From: Microbacteriaceae bacterium UBA6152
Lineage (GTDB): Bacteria > Actinomycetota > Actinomycetes > Actinomycetales > Microbacteriaceae
Assembly: GCA_002423075.1 (NCBI GenBank)
Contig: DIUS01000081.1
Span: 1-33,127 of the forward strand
Direction: 5' to 3'
DNA length: 33,127 nucleotides
Positions 1 to 8,087 of the stretch are shown piece by piece. Position 1 is the stretch's first letter; the number at the start of each line of letters is the position of its first letter. Below the pieces are notes generated by a model. That model ran no database searches. It had not been told where the DNA came from and saw only the letters and a list, made by a program, of their open reading frames with translations. Made by a program: the position numbers and the translations under genes.

Positions 1-293
1 GACGAGCGTCGCACCGAGTGATCGGCAGCGGGTCGTGATGAGCCTAGGCCGCGGGTAGCAGAACACAGCTCACACCCACCACCTCCACGACCAGGGGCAA
101 CTCTGTGCGGGAAAGTTGTGTGTTGCGAGGGCGACACGCCCGAGCGCGGGGGTCGGAGCGAAGCGGGTTCAACACGAGCCCGCGAGATGCAAGCGTTCGT
201 TTGACAGAAGAACAGTGGTGCGACAGCGATTGCGCTCCGCGTGAGGTGCGCCCGTCAGGGGTGCATCACGTCTAAGAAGGAAGAGAGTTGAGC
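1..293. other. Leader region upstream of the S10 operon, no gene seen
   Basis: No coding region is recognisable in these 293 bases, and the end of tuf, the usual neighbour upstream of rpsJ, is not visible. The stretch holds two small hairpins: GGGCG/CGCCC with a 3-base loop at 129-141, and an 8-bp stem (one T-G pair) around the loop AACAC at 163-183. A TTGACA hexamer follows at 201-206. The region probably carries the S10 operon promoter and 5' leader; this is inference from position. Confidence 0.6.
201..230 (+). promoter_or_regulatory. Candidate S10 operon promoter (-35 only clear)
   Basis: A perfect TTGACA lies at 201-206, about 90 bases upstream of rpsJ. No good TANNNT -10 box is present at a 16-19 base spacing; the best is CAGCGA or AGCGAT at 224-230. 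The call rests on the -35 match and the position, so it is weak. Confidence 0.35.
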
Positions 294-602
294 ATGGCGG
301 GACAGAAGATCCGCATCCGGCTTAAGTCGTATGACCACGCTGGTCTCGACGCATCGGCGCGCAAGATCGTCGACACGGTGACCCGTGCCGGCGCCACCGT
401 CGTGGGCCCCGTGCCCCTTCCGACGGAGAAGAACGTCATTGCCGTCATCCGGTCGCCCCACAAGTACAAAGACAGCCGCGAGCACTTCGAGAAGCGCACG
501 CACAAGCGTCTCATCGACATCATCGATCCGACGCCGAAGGCGGTCGACTCGCTCATGCGCCTCGACCTGCCCGCCGACGTCAACATCGAGATCAAGCTCT
601 AG
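294..602 (+). CDS. rpsJ: 30S ribosomal protein S10
   Basis: S10 is a 30S head protein and, in many bacteria, the NusE partner in transcription antitermination. The 102-residue product opens MAGQKIRIRLKSYDH, the actinobacterial form, and has the usual length. ATG 294 is chosen because it gives this conserved N-terminus; an in-frame TTG at 288 would add two residues and lies at a better distance from the AAGGA at 277-281, so the start is not fully settled. It is the first gene of the S10 operon and is followed after 29 bases by rplC. Confidence 0.97.
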   Translation: MAGQKIRIRLKSYDHAGLDASARKIVDTVTRAGATVVGPVPLPTEKNVIAVIRSPHKYKDSREHFEKRTHKRLIDIIDPTPKAVDSLMRLDLPADVNIEIKL

Positions 603-631
603 CCGAGCTGGAAACCACAAGGAACCCAGAT

Positions 632-1282
632 ATGTCTGCAATCAAGACGACCAAGGGTCTGCTGGGCACGAAGCTCGGCATGACGCAGGTGTGGGACGCG
701 AACAACAAGCTCGTTCCCGTCACCGTGGTAGAGATCGCCCCCAACGTGGTGACGCAGGTGCGCACCCCCGAGATCGACGGCTACGCCGCCGTGCAGATCG
801 CCTACGGCGCCATCGACCCGCGCAAGGTCACCAAACCCCTCACCGGCCACTTCGAGAAGGCCGGCAGCACGCCGCGCCGCCACCTCACCGAGGTGCGCAC
901 CGCTGACGCTGCCGAGTACACCCCCGGCCAGCTGCTCTCGGTCGACATCTTCGAAGCCGGCCAGCGCGTCGACGTCGTCGGCACCAGCAAGGGCAAGGGC
1001 TTCGCCGGTGTCATGAAGCGCCACAACTTCAAGGGCGTCTCGGCCTCGCACGGTTCGCACCGCAACCACCGCAAGCCGGGCTCGATCGGCGCCTCGTCGA
1101 CCCCCAGCCGTGTCTTCAAAGGCATGCGCATGGCGGGCCGCATGGGTGGCGACCGGGTGACCGTGATGAACCTGACGGTCCACTCCGTCGATCTCGAGAA
1201 GGGTCTGCTGCTCGTCAAGGGCGCGGTTCCCGGAGCTCGCGGTCGTCTCGTATTCGTCCGCAACGCCGTGAAGGGAGCGTAA
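632..1282 (+). CDS. rplC: 50S ribosomal protein L3
   Basis: L3 binds 23S rRNA near the peptidyl transferase centre early in 50S assembly. The 216-residue protein starts MSAIKTTKGLLGTKLGMTQ and carries the family motif GASSTPSRVFKGMRMAGRMG in its second half, which approaches the catalytic centre. AAGGA at 619-623 is a ribosome binding site 8 bases before the ATG. The stop lies 5 bases before rplD, which indicates co-transcription. Length is normal for the family. Confidence 0.97.
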   Translation: MSAIKTTKGLLGTKLGMTQVWDANNKLVPVTVVEIAPNVVTQVRTPEIDGYAAVQIAYGAIDPRKVTKPLTGHFEKAGSTPRRHLTEVRTADAAEYTPGQLLSVDIFEAGQRVDVVGTSKGKGFAGVMKRHNFKGVSASHGSHRNHRKPGSIGASSTPSRVFKGMRMAGRMGGDRVTVMNLTVHSVDLEKGLLLVKGAVPGARGRLVFVRNAVKGA

Positions 1283-1287
1283 TCGCC

Positions 1288-1935
1288 ATGGCTACCTCGC
1301 TCGACGTTCTCGACGCCGCCGGCAAGAAGACCGGCTCGGTCGACCTGCCCGCCGCCGTCTTCGACGTTCAGACCAATGTTCCGCTGCTGCACCAGGTCGT
1401 CGTCGCGCAGCTCGCTGCCGCACGCCAGGGCACTCACTCGACCAAGGGTCGTGGTGAGGTCTCGGGTGCTGGCCGCAAGCCGTTCAAGCAGAAGGGCACC
1501 GGCCGCGCTCGTCAGGGCTCGATCCGCGCTCCTCAGATGACCGGCGGTGGCATCGTTCACGGCCCGACGCCGCGCAGCTACGCCCAGCGCACCCCCAAGA
1601 AGATGATCGCCGCGGCCCTGCTGGGTGCGATCTCCGACCGGGCTCGCGGTGAGCGACTGCACGTGGTCGAGTCGTTCGGCACCGATGTTCCCTCGACGAA
1701 GGCGGCAGCATCCGTCATCGCCTTGCTCACCACGGGTCGCAACGTGCTCGTCGTGATCGAGCGCGATGACGAGGTCAACCGCAAGAGCGTGCGCAACCTC
1801 AAGAACCTGCACGTGATCACCCCCGACCAGCTCAACGCGTACGACGTGCTGGTCAGCGACGACATCGTGTTCACGAAGGGCGCTTTCGACGCCTTCGTGG
1901 CCGCGAAGACGAAGAAAGAAGAGGTGGAGGCATGA
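1288..1935 (+). CDS. rplD: 50S ribosomal protein L4
   Basis: L4 lines the nascent peptide exit tunnel and in E. coli also represses its own operon. The 215-residue product shows the family core KQKGTGRARQGSIRAPQ at about 70-86, the extended loop that reaches the tunnel, and GGGIVHGPTPR just after. The ATG is preceded by GGGAG inside the end of rplC. Its TGA overlaps the ATG of rplW by four bases (1932-1935), suggesting translational coupling. Confidence 0.97.
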   Translation: MATSLDVLDAAGKKTGSVDLPAAVFDVQTNVPLLHQVVVAQLAAARQGTHSTKGRGEVSGAGRKPFKQKGTGRARQGSIRAPQMTGGGIVHGPTPRSYAQRTPKKMIAAALLGAISDRARGERLHVVESFGTDVPSTKAAASVIALLTTGRNVLVVIERDDEVNRKSVRNLKNLHVITPDQLNAYDVLVSDDIVFTKGAFDAFVAAKTKKEEVEA

Positions 1936-2243
1936 GCATCCACGCTGCCGCTCAGAACAAAGACCCGCGCGACATCATCATCGCGCCGGTCGTCAGCGAG
2001 AAGAGCTACGCGCTCATCGACGACGGCAAGTACACCTTCGTCGTCGACCCGCGCGCGAACAAGACCGAGATCAAGCTCGCCATCGAGAAGATCTTCAACG
2101 TCAAGGTCGCCACGGTGAACACGCTCAACCGCACGGGCAAGACCCGCCGCACCCGCTTCGGCACCGGCAAGCGCAAAGACACCAAGCGCGCCATCGTCAC
2201 GCTGAAGTCGGGCTCCATCGACATCTTCACGGCCGTCGGCTAG
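1932..2243 (+). CDS. rplW: 50S ribosomal protein L23
   Basis: L23 sits at the tunnel exit and is the docking site for trigger factor and the signal recognition particle. The 103-residue protein contains IIAPVVSEKSYAL near the N-terminus and the conserved KTEIKLAIEKIFNVKV stretch in the middle, both typical. The start overlaps the rplD stop (ATGA). A gap of 19 bases containing GAAGGAA leads to rplB. Confidence 0.96.
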   Translation: MSIHAAAQNKDPRDIIIAPVVSEKSYALIDDGKYTFVVDPRANKTEIKLAIEKIFNVKVATVNTLNRTGKTRRTRFGTGKRKDTKRAIVTLKSGSIDIFTAVG

Positions 2244-2262
2244 GCACGAAGGAATAACGACA

Positions 2263-3099
2263 ATGGCTATTCGCAAGTACAAGCCCACGACGCCGGGTCG
2301 TCGCGGTTCTTCGGTCGCAGACTTCGCCGAGATCACGCGCTCGACCCCCGAGAAGTCGCTGCTGAAGCCGCTGCCCAAGACGGGTGGCCGCAACAACTCC
2401 GGCCGAATCACGACGCGTCACATCGGTGGTGGCCACAAGCGCCAGTACCGCATGATCGACTTCCGTCGCAACGACAAAGACGGCGTCAACGCCAAGGTCG
2501 CTCACATCGAGTACGACCCGAACCGCACGGCTCGCATCGCGCTGCTGCACTTCGTCGACGGCACCAAGCGCTACATCTTGGCGCCCAACAAGCTCGCGCA
2601 GGGCGACATCGTCGAGTCGGGCCCGTCGGCCGACATCAAGCCCGGCAACAACCTGCCGTTGCGCAACATCCCCGTCGGCACGGTCGTTCACGCGATCGAG
2701 CTTCGTCCCGGCGGCGGCGCGAAGATGGCGCGTTCAGCCGGCACATCGGTGCGACTCGTCGCGAAAGACGGCCCCTACGCCCAGCTGCGTCTGCCCTCGG
2801 GTGAGATTCGCAACGTCGACGCGCGCTGCCGCGCGACTGTCGGCGAGGTCGGCAACGCCGAGCAGTCGAACATCAACTGGGGCAAGGCCGGCCGCATGCG
2901 CTGGAAGGGCGTTCGCCCGACGGTTCGTGGTGTCGCGATGAACCCGATCGACCACCCGCACGGTGGTGGTGAGGGCAAGACCAGTGGTGGTCGTCACCCG
3001 GTCAGCCCGTGGGGTCAGTCGGAAGGCCGCACGCGCGGTCGCAAGAAAGAGAGCGACAAGCTCATCGTCCGTCGCCGCACCGTTGGCAAGAAGCGCTAG
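2263..3099 (+). CDS. rplB: 50S ribosomal protein L2
   Basis: L2 is required for subunit association and peptidyl transfer. The 278-residue protein starts MAIRKYKPTTPGRRGS and has the C-terminal signature NPIDHPHGGGEGKTSGGRHP, containing the conserved histidine near the catalytic centre. Length matches the family. An AAGGAA ribosome binding site lies about 10 bases before the ATG, and rpsS follows after 15 bases. Confidence 0.98.
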   Translation: MAIRKYKPTTPGRRGSSVADFAEITRSTPEKSLLKPLPKTGGRNNSGRITTRHIGGGHKRQYRMIDFRRNDKDGVNAKVAHIEYDPNRTARIALLHFVDGTKRYILAPNKLAQGDIVESGPSADIKPGNNLPLRNIPVGTVVHAIELRPGGGAKMARSAGTSVRLVAKDGPYAQLRLPSGEIRNVDARCRATVGEVGNAEQSNINWGKAGRMRWKGVRPTVRGVAMNPIDHPHGGGEGKTSGGRHPVSPWGQSEGRTRGRKKESDKLIVRRRTVGKKR

Positions 3100-3114
3100 T
3101 AGGAGTCGAGAACA

Positions 3115-3396
3115 ATGCCTCGCAGTCTCAAAAAGGGTCCGTTCGTCGACGACCACCTGCTTCGTAAGGTGTTCGCCCAGAACGAGGCCAACAGCAAGAA
3201 CGTCATCAAGACCTGGTCGCGCCGATCGATGATCGTGCCCGCCATGCTCGGCCACACGATCGCGGTTCACGACGGACGCAAGCACATTCCCGTGTTCGTC
3301 ACCGAAACCATGGTCGGCCACAAGCTCGGCGAGTTCGCGCCCACCCGCACCTTCCGCGGTCACGAGAAGGACGACAAGAAGGGTCGTCGCCGGTAA
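3115..3396 (+). CDS. rpsS: 30S ribosomal protein S19
   Basis: S19 is a 30S head protein that pairs with S13 near the A site. The 93-residue product starts MPRSLKKGPFVDDHLLRKV and has the usual RRSMIVPAMLGHTIAVHDG and KLGEFAPTRTFRGH motifs. AGGAG at 3101-3105 is the ribosome binding site, 9 bases before the ATG. It is followed after 27 bases by rplV. Confidence 0.97.
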   Translation: MPRSLKKGPFVDDHLLRKVFAQNEANSKNVIKTWSRRSMIVPAMLGHTIAVHDGRKHIPVFVTETMVGHKLGEFAPTRTFRGHEKDDKKGRRR

Positions 3397-3423
3397 CCCG
3401 GCGGCGTGAAGAGGAGTAGAGAC

Positions 3424-3825
3424 ATGGTGGAGTCGATCGCCCGCGTGCGACACATCCGCGTGACGCCTCAGAAGGCTCGTCGCGTCATCGACCTGATCCG
3501 CGGCAAGCAGGCCCTCGAGGCCCTGGCCATTTTGAAGTTCGCACCCCAGGGTGCGAGCGAGCCCGTCTACAAGCTCGTTGCTGCGGCGATCGCCAACGCA
3601 CGAGTGAAGGCAGACGCAGCGAACACCTTCCTCGATGAGCAAGACCTTTATGTGTCTCGCGCCTTCGTCGATGAGGGAACGACCCTGAAGCGGTTCCAGC
3701 CGCGTGCTCAGGGCCGTGCGTTCCGCATCCTCAAGCGCACCAGCCACATCACCGTCGTGCTCGCCACGCCGGACGAGCTGGTCGCCGCGGGCTCGAGCAC
3801 CGGCAAGAAGAAGGCGAGCAAGTAG
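3424..3825 (+). CDS. rplV: 50S ribosomal protein L22
   Basis: L22 lines the exit tunnel opposite L4; its hairpin contacts nascent chains and macrolides. The start is placed at ATG 3424 because GAGGAG at 3411-3416 lies 7 bases before it; the in-frame GTG at 3406 would put that site inside the gene. This gives 133 residues beginning MVESIARVRHIRVTPQKARR. The tunnel hairpin region RFQPRAQGRAFRILKRTSH is intact. The C-terminus ends in a short lysine-rich stretch. Confidence 0.96.
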   Translation: MVESIARVRHIRVTPQKARRVIDLIRGKQALEALAILKFAPQGASEPVYKLVAAAIANARVKADAANTFLDEQDLYVSRAFVDEGTTLKRFQPRAQGRAFRILKRTSHITVVLATPDELVAAGSSTGKKKASK

Positions 3826-3827
3826 TC

Positions 3828-4604
3828 ATGGGTCAGAAAGTCAATCCCTACGGTTTCCGTCTCGGAATCACCACCGACCACGTGTCGCGCTGGTTCTCCG
3901 ACTCGACGAAGCCCGGTCAGCGGTACTCGGACTACGTGGCAGAAGACGTCAAGATCCGGTCGATGCTCACGAAGAGCCTCGACCGCGCCGGCGTCGCGCG
4001 CATCGAGATCGAGCGCACTCGTGACCGCGTCCGCGTCGACATTCACACCGCCCGTCCGGGCATCGTGATCGGTCGCCGCGGCGCCGAGGCAGAGCGCATC
4101 CGCTCCGACCTCGAGAAGCTCACCAAGAAGCAGATCCAGCTCAACATCCTCGAGGTCAAGAACCCCGAGGCCGAAGCGCAGCTGGTCGCCCAGGGCATCG
4201 CCGAGCAGCTGAGCGCCCGTGTGGCCTTCCGTCGCGCGATGCGCAAGGGCCTGCAGGGCGCGCAGCGCACCTCGACCGTCAAGGGTGTCCGCATCCAGGT
4301 GTCGGGCCGCCTCGGCGGCGCCGAGATGAGCCGCTCCGAGTTCTACCGCGAAGGTCGGGTTCCGCTGCACACGCTGCGTGCGAACATCGACTACGGCTTC
4401 TACGAGGCCAAGACCACCTTCGGCCGCATCGGCGTGAAGGTCTGGATCTACAAGGGCGACATCACCAACAAAGAACTCGCTCGCGAGCAGGCGACCCAGA
4501 AGTCGACGCGCCCCGAGCGACGTGACTCTGACCGCGGCCCGCGCCGCGATGGCGGCCGCCCGGCCGCCACCAAGGCGCCCGTCACGGCCGGAGCGGAAGG
4601 CTAA
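3828..4604 (+). CDS. rpsC: 30S ribosomal protein S3
   Basis: S3 forms part of the mRNA entry tunnel and has helicase activity with S4 and S5 in E. coli. The 258-residue protein begins MGQKVNPYGFRLGITTDH, carries the KH-domain segment with GIVIGRRGAEAERIR, and the conserved YGFYEAKTTFGRIGVKVWIY. A basic, low-complexity tail of about 40 residues (RPERRDSDRGPRRDGGRP) makes it longer than E. coli S3 but normal for actinobacteria. It starts 2 bases after rplV ends. Confidence 0.97.
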   Translation: MGQKVNPYGFRLGITTDHVSRWFSDSTKPGQRYSDYVAEDVKIRSMLTKSLDRAGVARIEIERTRDRVRVDIHTARPGIVIGRRGAEAERIRSDLEKLTKKQIQLNILEVKNPEAEAQLVAQGIAEQLSARVAFRRAMRKGLQGAQRTSTVKGVRIQVSGRLGGAEMSRSEFYREGRVPLHTLRANIDYGFYEAKTTFGRIGVKVWIYKGDITNKELAREQATQKSTRPERRDSDRGPRRDGGRPAATKAPVTAGAEG

Positions 4605-4609
4605 GGACA

Positions 4610-5029
4610 ATGCTGATTCCCCGCAAGGTCAAGTTCCGCAAGCAGCACCACCCCAAGCGGAGTGGTCACGCGACCGGAGGCACCGAGGTCTCGTTCGGCG
4701 AGTTCGGCATCCAGGCCCTGACTCCCGCGTACGTGACGAACCGGCAGATCGAGTCCGCTCGTATCGCCATGACGCGTCACATCAAGCGTGGCGGCAAGGT
4801 GTGGATCAACATCTACCCCGACCGTCCGCTCACGAAGAAGCCCGCTGAGACCCGCATGGGTTCGGGCAAGGGCTCGCCCGAGTGGTGGGTCGCCAACGTC
4901 AAGCCGGGTCGCGTTCTCTTCGAGGTCGCGGGTGTCGACGAGCAGCTCGCTCGCGAGGCCATGACCCGTGCTATTCACAAGCTGCCCCTCAAGGCACGCA
5001 TCATCAAGCGCGAGGGAGGCGACGCGTAA
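4610..5029 (+). CDS. rplP: 50S ribosomal protein L16
   Basis: L16 helps position A-site tRNA on the 50S subunit. The 139-residue protein starts MLIPRKVKFRKQHHPKRSGH and contains the family segments IYPDRPLTKKPAETRMGSGK and GSPEWWVANVKPGRVLFE. Length is typical. Its TAA shares its last A with the ATG of rpmC (TAATG at 5027-5031). Confidence 0.97.
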   Translation: MLIPRKVKFRKQHHPKRSGHATGGTEVSFGEFGIQALTPAYVTNRQIESARIAMTRHIKRGGKVWINIYPDRPLTKKPAETRMGSGKGSPEWWVANVKPGRVLFEVAGVDEQLAREAMTRAIHKLPLKARIIKREGGDA

Positions 5030-5379
5030 TGGCGATCGGATCGAAAGAGCTTGCACCTGTCGAGCTCGACACCTTTGAAGACGAGCGTCTCGTCGACGAG
5101 CTGAAGAAGGCGAAGGAAGAACTCTTCAATCTGCGCTTCCAGGCCGCGACGGGTCAGCTCGAGAGCCACGGACGCCTTCGTGCGGTGAAGCGCGACATCG
5201 CGCGCATCTACACGATCATCCGCGAACGCGAGCTCGGCATTCGTGCGACGCCGGCCCCGATCGAGGTTTCCGAGAAGCCGGCCAAGAAGGCTGCGGCGAA
5301 GAAGAAGGCGGATGCTCCCGCCGACGATGCGGCCGCTGACACCACCGACGCTTCGGACAACACCGAGGAGAAGAACTGA
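5029..5379 (+). CDS. rpmC: 50S ribosomal protein L29 with acidic C-terminal tail
   Basis: L29 lies beside L23 at the tunnel exit. The core is residues 1-72, with KKAKEELFNLRFQAATGQLE and an RAVKRDIARIYTIIRERE helix. Residues 73-116 form an added tail, first Lys/Ala-rich (EKPAKKAAAKKK), then acidic (DAPADDAAADTTDASDNTEE). Most L29 proteins are 60-80 residues, so this one is long at 116. The start is ATG 5029, overlapping the rplP stop; the upstream open frame inside rplP is not part of the gene. Confidence 0.94.
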   Translation: MAIGSKELAPVELDTFEDERLVDELKKAKEELFNLRFQAATGQLESHGRLRAVKRDIARIYTIIRERELGIRATPAPIEVSEKPAKKAAAKKKADAPADDAAADTTDASDNTEEKN

Positions 5380-5702
5380 TGGCGACGACTGAGAAGAAGA
5401 CATCCGACGCCGGTCACGAGTCGGCTGCCCACGACGTTCGCGACGCCGACGCTCGCGGCTACCGCAAGGTGCGCCGCGGCTACGTGACGAGCGACAAGAT
5501 GGCGAAGACCATCACCGTCGAGGTCGAAGACCGTGTCAAGCACCCGCTGTACGGCAAGGTCATCCGCCGCACCTCGAAGGTCAAGGCGCACGATGAGCAG
5601 AACGCCGCCGGCATCGGCGACTTGGTGCTCATCTCCGAGACCCGCCCCCTGTCCGCCACGAAGCGCTGGCGCCTCGTCGAGATTCTCGAGAAGGCCAAGT
5701 AG
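5379..5702 (+). CDS. rpsQ: 30S ribosomal protein S17
   Basis: S17 binds the 5' domain of 16S rRNA early in assembly. The OB-fold core starts near residue 30 (RKVRRGYVTSDKMAKTITVE) and ends with the typical ETRPLSATKRWRLVEILEKA. About 29 extra N-terminal residues, mostly charged and Ala-rich, precede it. The ATG overlaps the rpmC stop by one base (TGATG). This is the last gene of the S10 part of the cluster; rplN follows after 32 bases. Confidence 0.95.
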   Translation: MATTEKKTSDAGHESAAHDVRDADARGYRKVRRGYVTSDKMAKTITVEVEDRVKHPLYGKVIRRTSKVKAHDEQNAAGIGDLVLISETRPLSATKRWRLVEILEKAK

Positions 5703-5734
5703 GCCTTCGCCTGCTTGACCACTAGGAGTAAGAA

Positions 5735-6103
5735 ATGCTTCAGCAAGAATCCAGAGTCAAGGTCGCCGACAACACCGGCGCCAAAGAGCTCTTGACGATC
5801 CGCGTGCTCGGCGGCTCCGGCCGTCGCTATGCCGGTCTGGGCGATGTCATCGTCGCGACCGTCAAAGACGCGATCCCCGGCGGCAATGTCAAGAAGGGCG
5901 ACGTCGTCAAGGCCGTCATCGTGCGCACCGTCAAGCAGACGCGTCGCTCCGACGGCTCATACATCAAGTTCGACGAGAACGCCGCTGTCATCCTCAAGGC
6001 CGATGGCGACCCTCGTGGTACACGTATCTTCGGGCCGGTCGGTCGTGAGCTTCGCGACAAGAAGTTCATGAAGATCGTCTCGCTCGCACCGGAGGTGCTC
6101 TAA
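5735..6103 (+). CDS. rplN: 50S ribosomal protein L14
   Basis: L14 sits at the intersubunit face and is the docking site for RsfS silencing factor. The 122-residue product starts MLQQESRVKVADNTGAKEL and ends RELRDKKFMKIVSLAPEVL, both standard. AGGAG at 5724-5728 is the ribosome binding site. It opens the spc portion of the cluster; the 32-base gap before it shows no promoter, so it is probably transcribed through from rpsQ. Confidence 0.98.
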   Translation: MLQQESRVKVADNTGAKELLTIRVLGGSGRRYAGLGDVIVATVKDAIPGGNVKKGDVVKAVIVRTVKQTRRSDGSYIKFDENAAVILKADGDPRGTRIFGPVGRELRDKKFMKIVSLAPEVL

Positions 6104-6106
6104 CTC

Positions 6107-6466
6107 ATGGCCAACATCAAAAAGGGCGACCTCGTGCAGGTCATCACGGGCGCGACCGAAGAGCGCGGCGGAGACCGCGGCAAGCAGGGTCGTGTCATCG
6201 AGGTGATCGCCGAGAAGAACCGCATCATCGTCGAAGGTGTCAACTACGTCACCAAGCACGTGCGCGTCGGCCAGACGCAGCGCGGCACGAAGACCGGTGG
6301 CATCGAGACGCAAGAAGCGCCCATCCACATCTCGAACGTGGCGCTCGTTGACCCCAAGACCAAGAAGCCCACGCGCGTCGGTTTCCGCGAGGAGACCGTC
6401 GAGAAGAACGGCGTCAAGAAGACCGTGCGCGTGCGGTACGCCAAGAAGTCAGGTGAGAAGTTCTGA
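6107..6466 (+). CDS. rplX: 50S ribosomal protein L24
   Basis: L24 is an assembly initiator of the 50S subunit. The N-terminal KOW segment (KKGDLVQVITGATEERGGDRGK begins here, followed by GRVIEV) and the conserved THVRVGQ-like strand (VTKHVRVGQTQ) are present. The family segment EAPIHISNVALVDP lies at about 67-80. At 119 residues it is slightly longer than the 105-residue norm. It starts 3 bases after rplN and its stop overlaps rplE. Confidence 0.96.
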   Translation: MANIKKGDLVQVITGATEERGGDRGKQGRVIEVIAEKNRIIVEGVNYVTKHVRVGQTQRGTKTGGIETQEAPIHISNVALVDPKTKKPTRVGFREETVEKNGVKKTVRVRYAKKSGEKF

Positions 6467-7053
6467 TGACTGATACTGCAACCGCGCCTGGCAAAATCCA
6501 GCCGCGCCTCAAGCAGAAGTACCGCGCCGAGATCACGAAGGCACTCACCGAGCAGTTCGGGTACACCAACCCGCACCAGGTGCCCGGGCTCGTCAAGATC
6601 GTCGTGAACACGGGTGTGGGCGAGGCTGCTCGCGACTCCAAGGTGATCGATGGGGCCATCAAAGACCTCGCGGCCATCACGGGTCAGAAGCCCCAGGTCA
6701 CCAAGGCCCGCAAGTCGATCGCGCAGTTCAAGCTGCGCGAGGGCATGCCCATCGGTGCGCACGTCACGCTGCGTGGCGACCGCGCCTGGGAGTTCATGGA
6801 CCGCCTGATCACCCTCGCCCTGCCCCGCATCCGCGACTTCCGCGGCCTGAGCGAGAAGCAGTTCGACGGCAACGGCAACTACACCTTCGGTATCCAGGAA
6901 CAGAGTGTGTTCCACGAGATCGACCAGGACAAGATCGACCGCGTGCGCGGCTTCGACATCACTGTCGTGACGACGGCGAAGACGGACGACGAGGGTCGCG
7001 CTCTGCTGCGCGCGCTCGGCTTCCCTTTCCGGTCGTCAGAGACTGCTCAGTAG
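6466..7053 (+). CDS. rplE: 50S ribosomal protein L5
   Basis: L5 binds 5S rRNA and forms an intersubunit bridge. The 195-residue protein shows QVPGLVKIVVNTGVGEA, the KARKSIAQFKLREGMPIG motif and NYTFGIQEQSVF; all are family hallmarks. The N-terminus has about 10 extra residues relative to E. coli. ATG overlaps the rplX stop (TGATG). In many bacteria rpsN comes next; here the following 90 bases are non-coding and hairpin-rich. Confidence 0.97.
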   Translation: MTDTATAPGKIQPRLKQKYRAEITKALTEQFGYTNPHQVPGLVKIVVNTGVGEAARDSKVIDGAIKDLAAITGQKPQVTKARKSIAQFKLREGMPIGAHVTLRGDRAWEFMDRLITLALPRIRDFRGLSEKQFDGNGNYTFGIQEQSVFHEIDQDKIDRVRGFDITVVTTAKTDDEGRALLRALGFPFRSSETAQ

Positions 7054-7143
7054 TATCCCACCCGGCCCAGTAGGGCCACGATCGGCTAGGTCGGCCCCGG
7101 TGTACCGGGAGTCGAAACCGGACGAGAACAGGAACAACGCATC
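7054..7143 (+). promoter_or_regulatory. Hairpin-bearing spacer in place of rpsN
   Basis: The 90-base gap between rplE and rpsH is too short for an S14 gene. It contains two perfect 5-bp hairpins: GGCCC-AGTA-GGGCC at 7064-7077 and CCCGG-TGTA-CCGGG at 7096-7109. The first nearly matches a hairpin in the rplO-secY gap at 10112-10125. Neither has a T-tract, so they look like mRNA processing, pausing or translational elements rather than terminators. Function is unknown. Confidence 0.5.
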
Positions 7144-7542
7144 ATGACGATGACTGATCCGGTCGCAGACATGCTGACCAGACTGCGGAATGCCAACTCG
7201 GCTTTCCATGAGACGGTGTCGCTCCCCAGCTCGAAGCTGAAGACGCACATCGCTGAGATTCTCAAGCGAGAGGGTTACATCGCCGAGTGGGCCGTCGCTG
7301 ACGCCCGCGTCGGCTCGACCCTCACGCTCTCGCTGAAGTACGGCCCGAACCGCGAGCGGTCGATCGCCGGCATCAAGCGCGTCTCGAAGCCCGGCTTGCG
7401 CGTCTACGCAAAGTCTACCGAGATCCCCACCGTTCTCGGTGGCCTCGGCGTGGCGATCCTGTCGACTTCCTCCGGTCTGCTGACCGACCGCGAGGCGATG
7501 AAGAAGGGCGTGGGTGGGGAAGTCCTCGCCTACGTGTGGTAA
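7144..7542 (+). CDS. rpsH: 30S ribosomal protein S8
   Basis: S8 binds 16S rRNA helix 21 and, in E. coli, represses the spc operon by binding mRNA near rplE. The 132-residue protein begins MTMTDPVADMLTRLRNAN and ends REAMKKGVGGEVLAYVW, both standard. AGGA at about 7130 precedes the ATG by 10 bases. Since rpsN is absent, rpsH follows rplE directly except for the hairpin-containing spacer. Confidence 0.97.
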   Translation: MTMTDPVADMLTRLRNANSAFHETVSLPSSKLKTHIAEILKREGYIAEWAVADARVGSTLTLSLKYGPNRERSIAGIKRVSKPGLRVYAKSTEIPTVLGGLGVAILSTSSGLLTDREAMKKGVGGEVLAYVW

Positions 7543-7548
7543 CCCGCC

Positions 7549-8085
7549 ATGTCACGAATCGGACGCATGCCCATCGACATCCCCGGTGGTGTCGAGGTGA
7601 CGATCGACGGTCAGGCCGTCACCGTCAAGGGCCCCAAGGGTGAGCTCGCGCTCACCGTTGCCAGCCCCATCGAGGTCGCCATCGAAGACAACCAGGTTGT
7701 CGTGACCCGTCCCGACGACGAGCGCAACTCGCGCTCGCTGCACGGGCTCACCCGCACACTCATCGCGAACCAGATCATCGGCGTCACCCAGGGCTACTCC
7801 AAGGGCCTCGAGGTCGTCGGCACCGGTTACCGCGTGCAGGCCAAGGGCGAGGGCGTCGAGTTCGCACTCGGCTTCTCGCACCCCGTGACCGTGAACCCGC
7901 CTGCGGGCATCACCTTCACGGTCGAAGGCAACAACAAGCTGACCGTCAGCGGCATCGACAAGCAGGCCGTCGGCGAGGTCGCGGCCAACATTCGCAAGAT
8001 TCGCAAGCCCGAGCCGTACAAGGGCAAGGGTGTGCGGTACGCCGGCGAAATCGTGCGCCGCAAGGCCGGAAAGAGTGGTAAGTAA
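7549..8085 (+). CDS. rplF: 50S ribosomal protein L6
   Basis: L6 lies near the factor-binding site of the 50S subunit. The 178-residue protein starts MSRIGRMPIDIPGGVEV and contains two related domains; the C-terminal one carries the signature PEPYKGKGVRYAGEIVRRKA. Length is normal. It starts 6 bases after rpsH and ends 2 bases before rplR. Confidence 0.98.
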   Translation: MSRIGRMPIDIPGGVEVTIDGQAVTVKGPKGELALTVASPIEVAIEDNQVVVTRPDDERNSRSLHGLTRTLIANQIIGVTQGYSKGLEVVGTGYRVQAKGEGVEFALGFSHPVTVNPPAGITFTVEGNNKLTVSGIDKQAVGEVAANIRKIRKPEPYKGKGVRYAGEIVRRKAGKSGK

Positions 8086-8087
8086 CC

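Noticed and set aside
163..183. GCGGGTTCAACACGAGCCCGC looks like a tRNA T-arm
   Set aside because: The stem closes after a 5-base loop rather than the 7-base T loop with paired 5-bp arms, and no acceptor, D or anticodon arms lie upstream.
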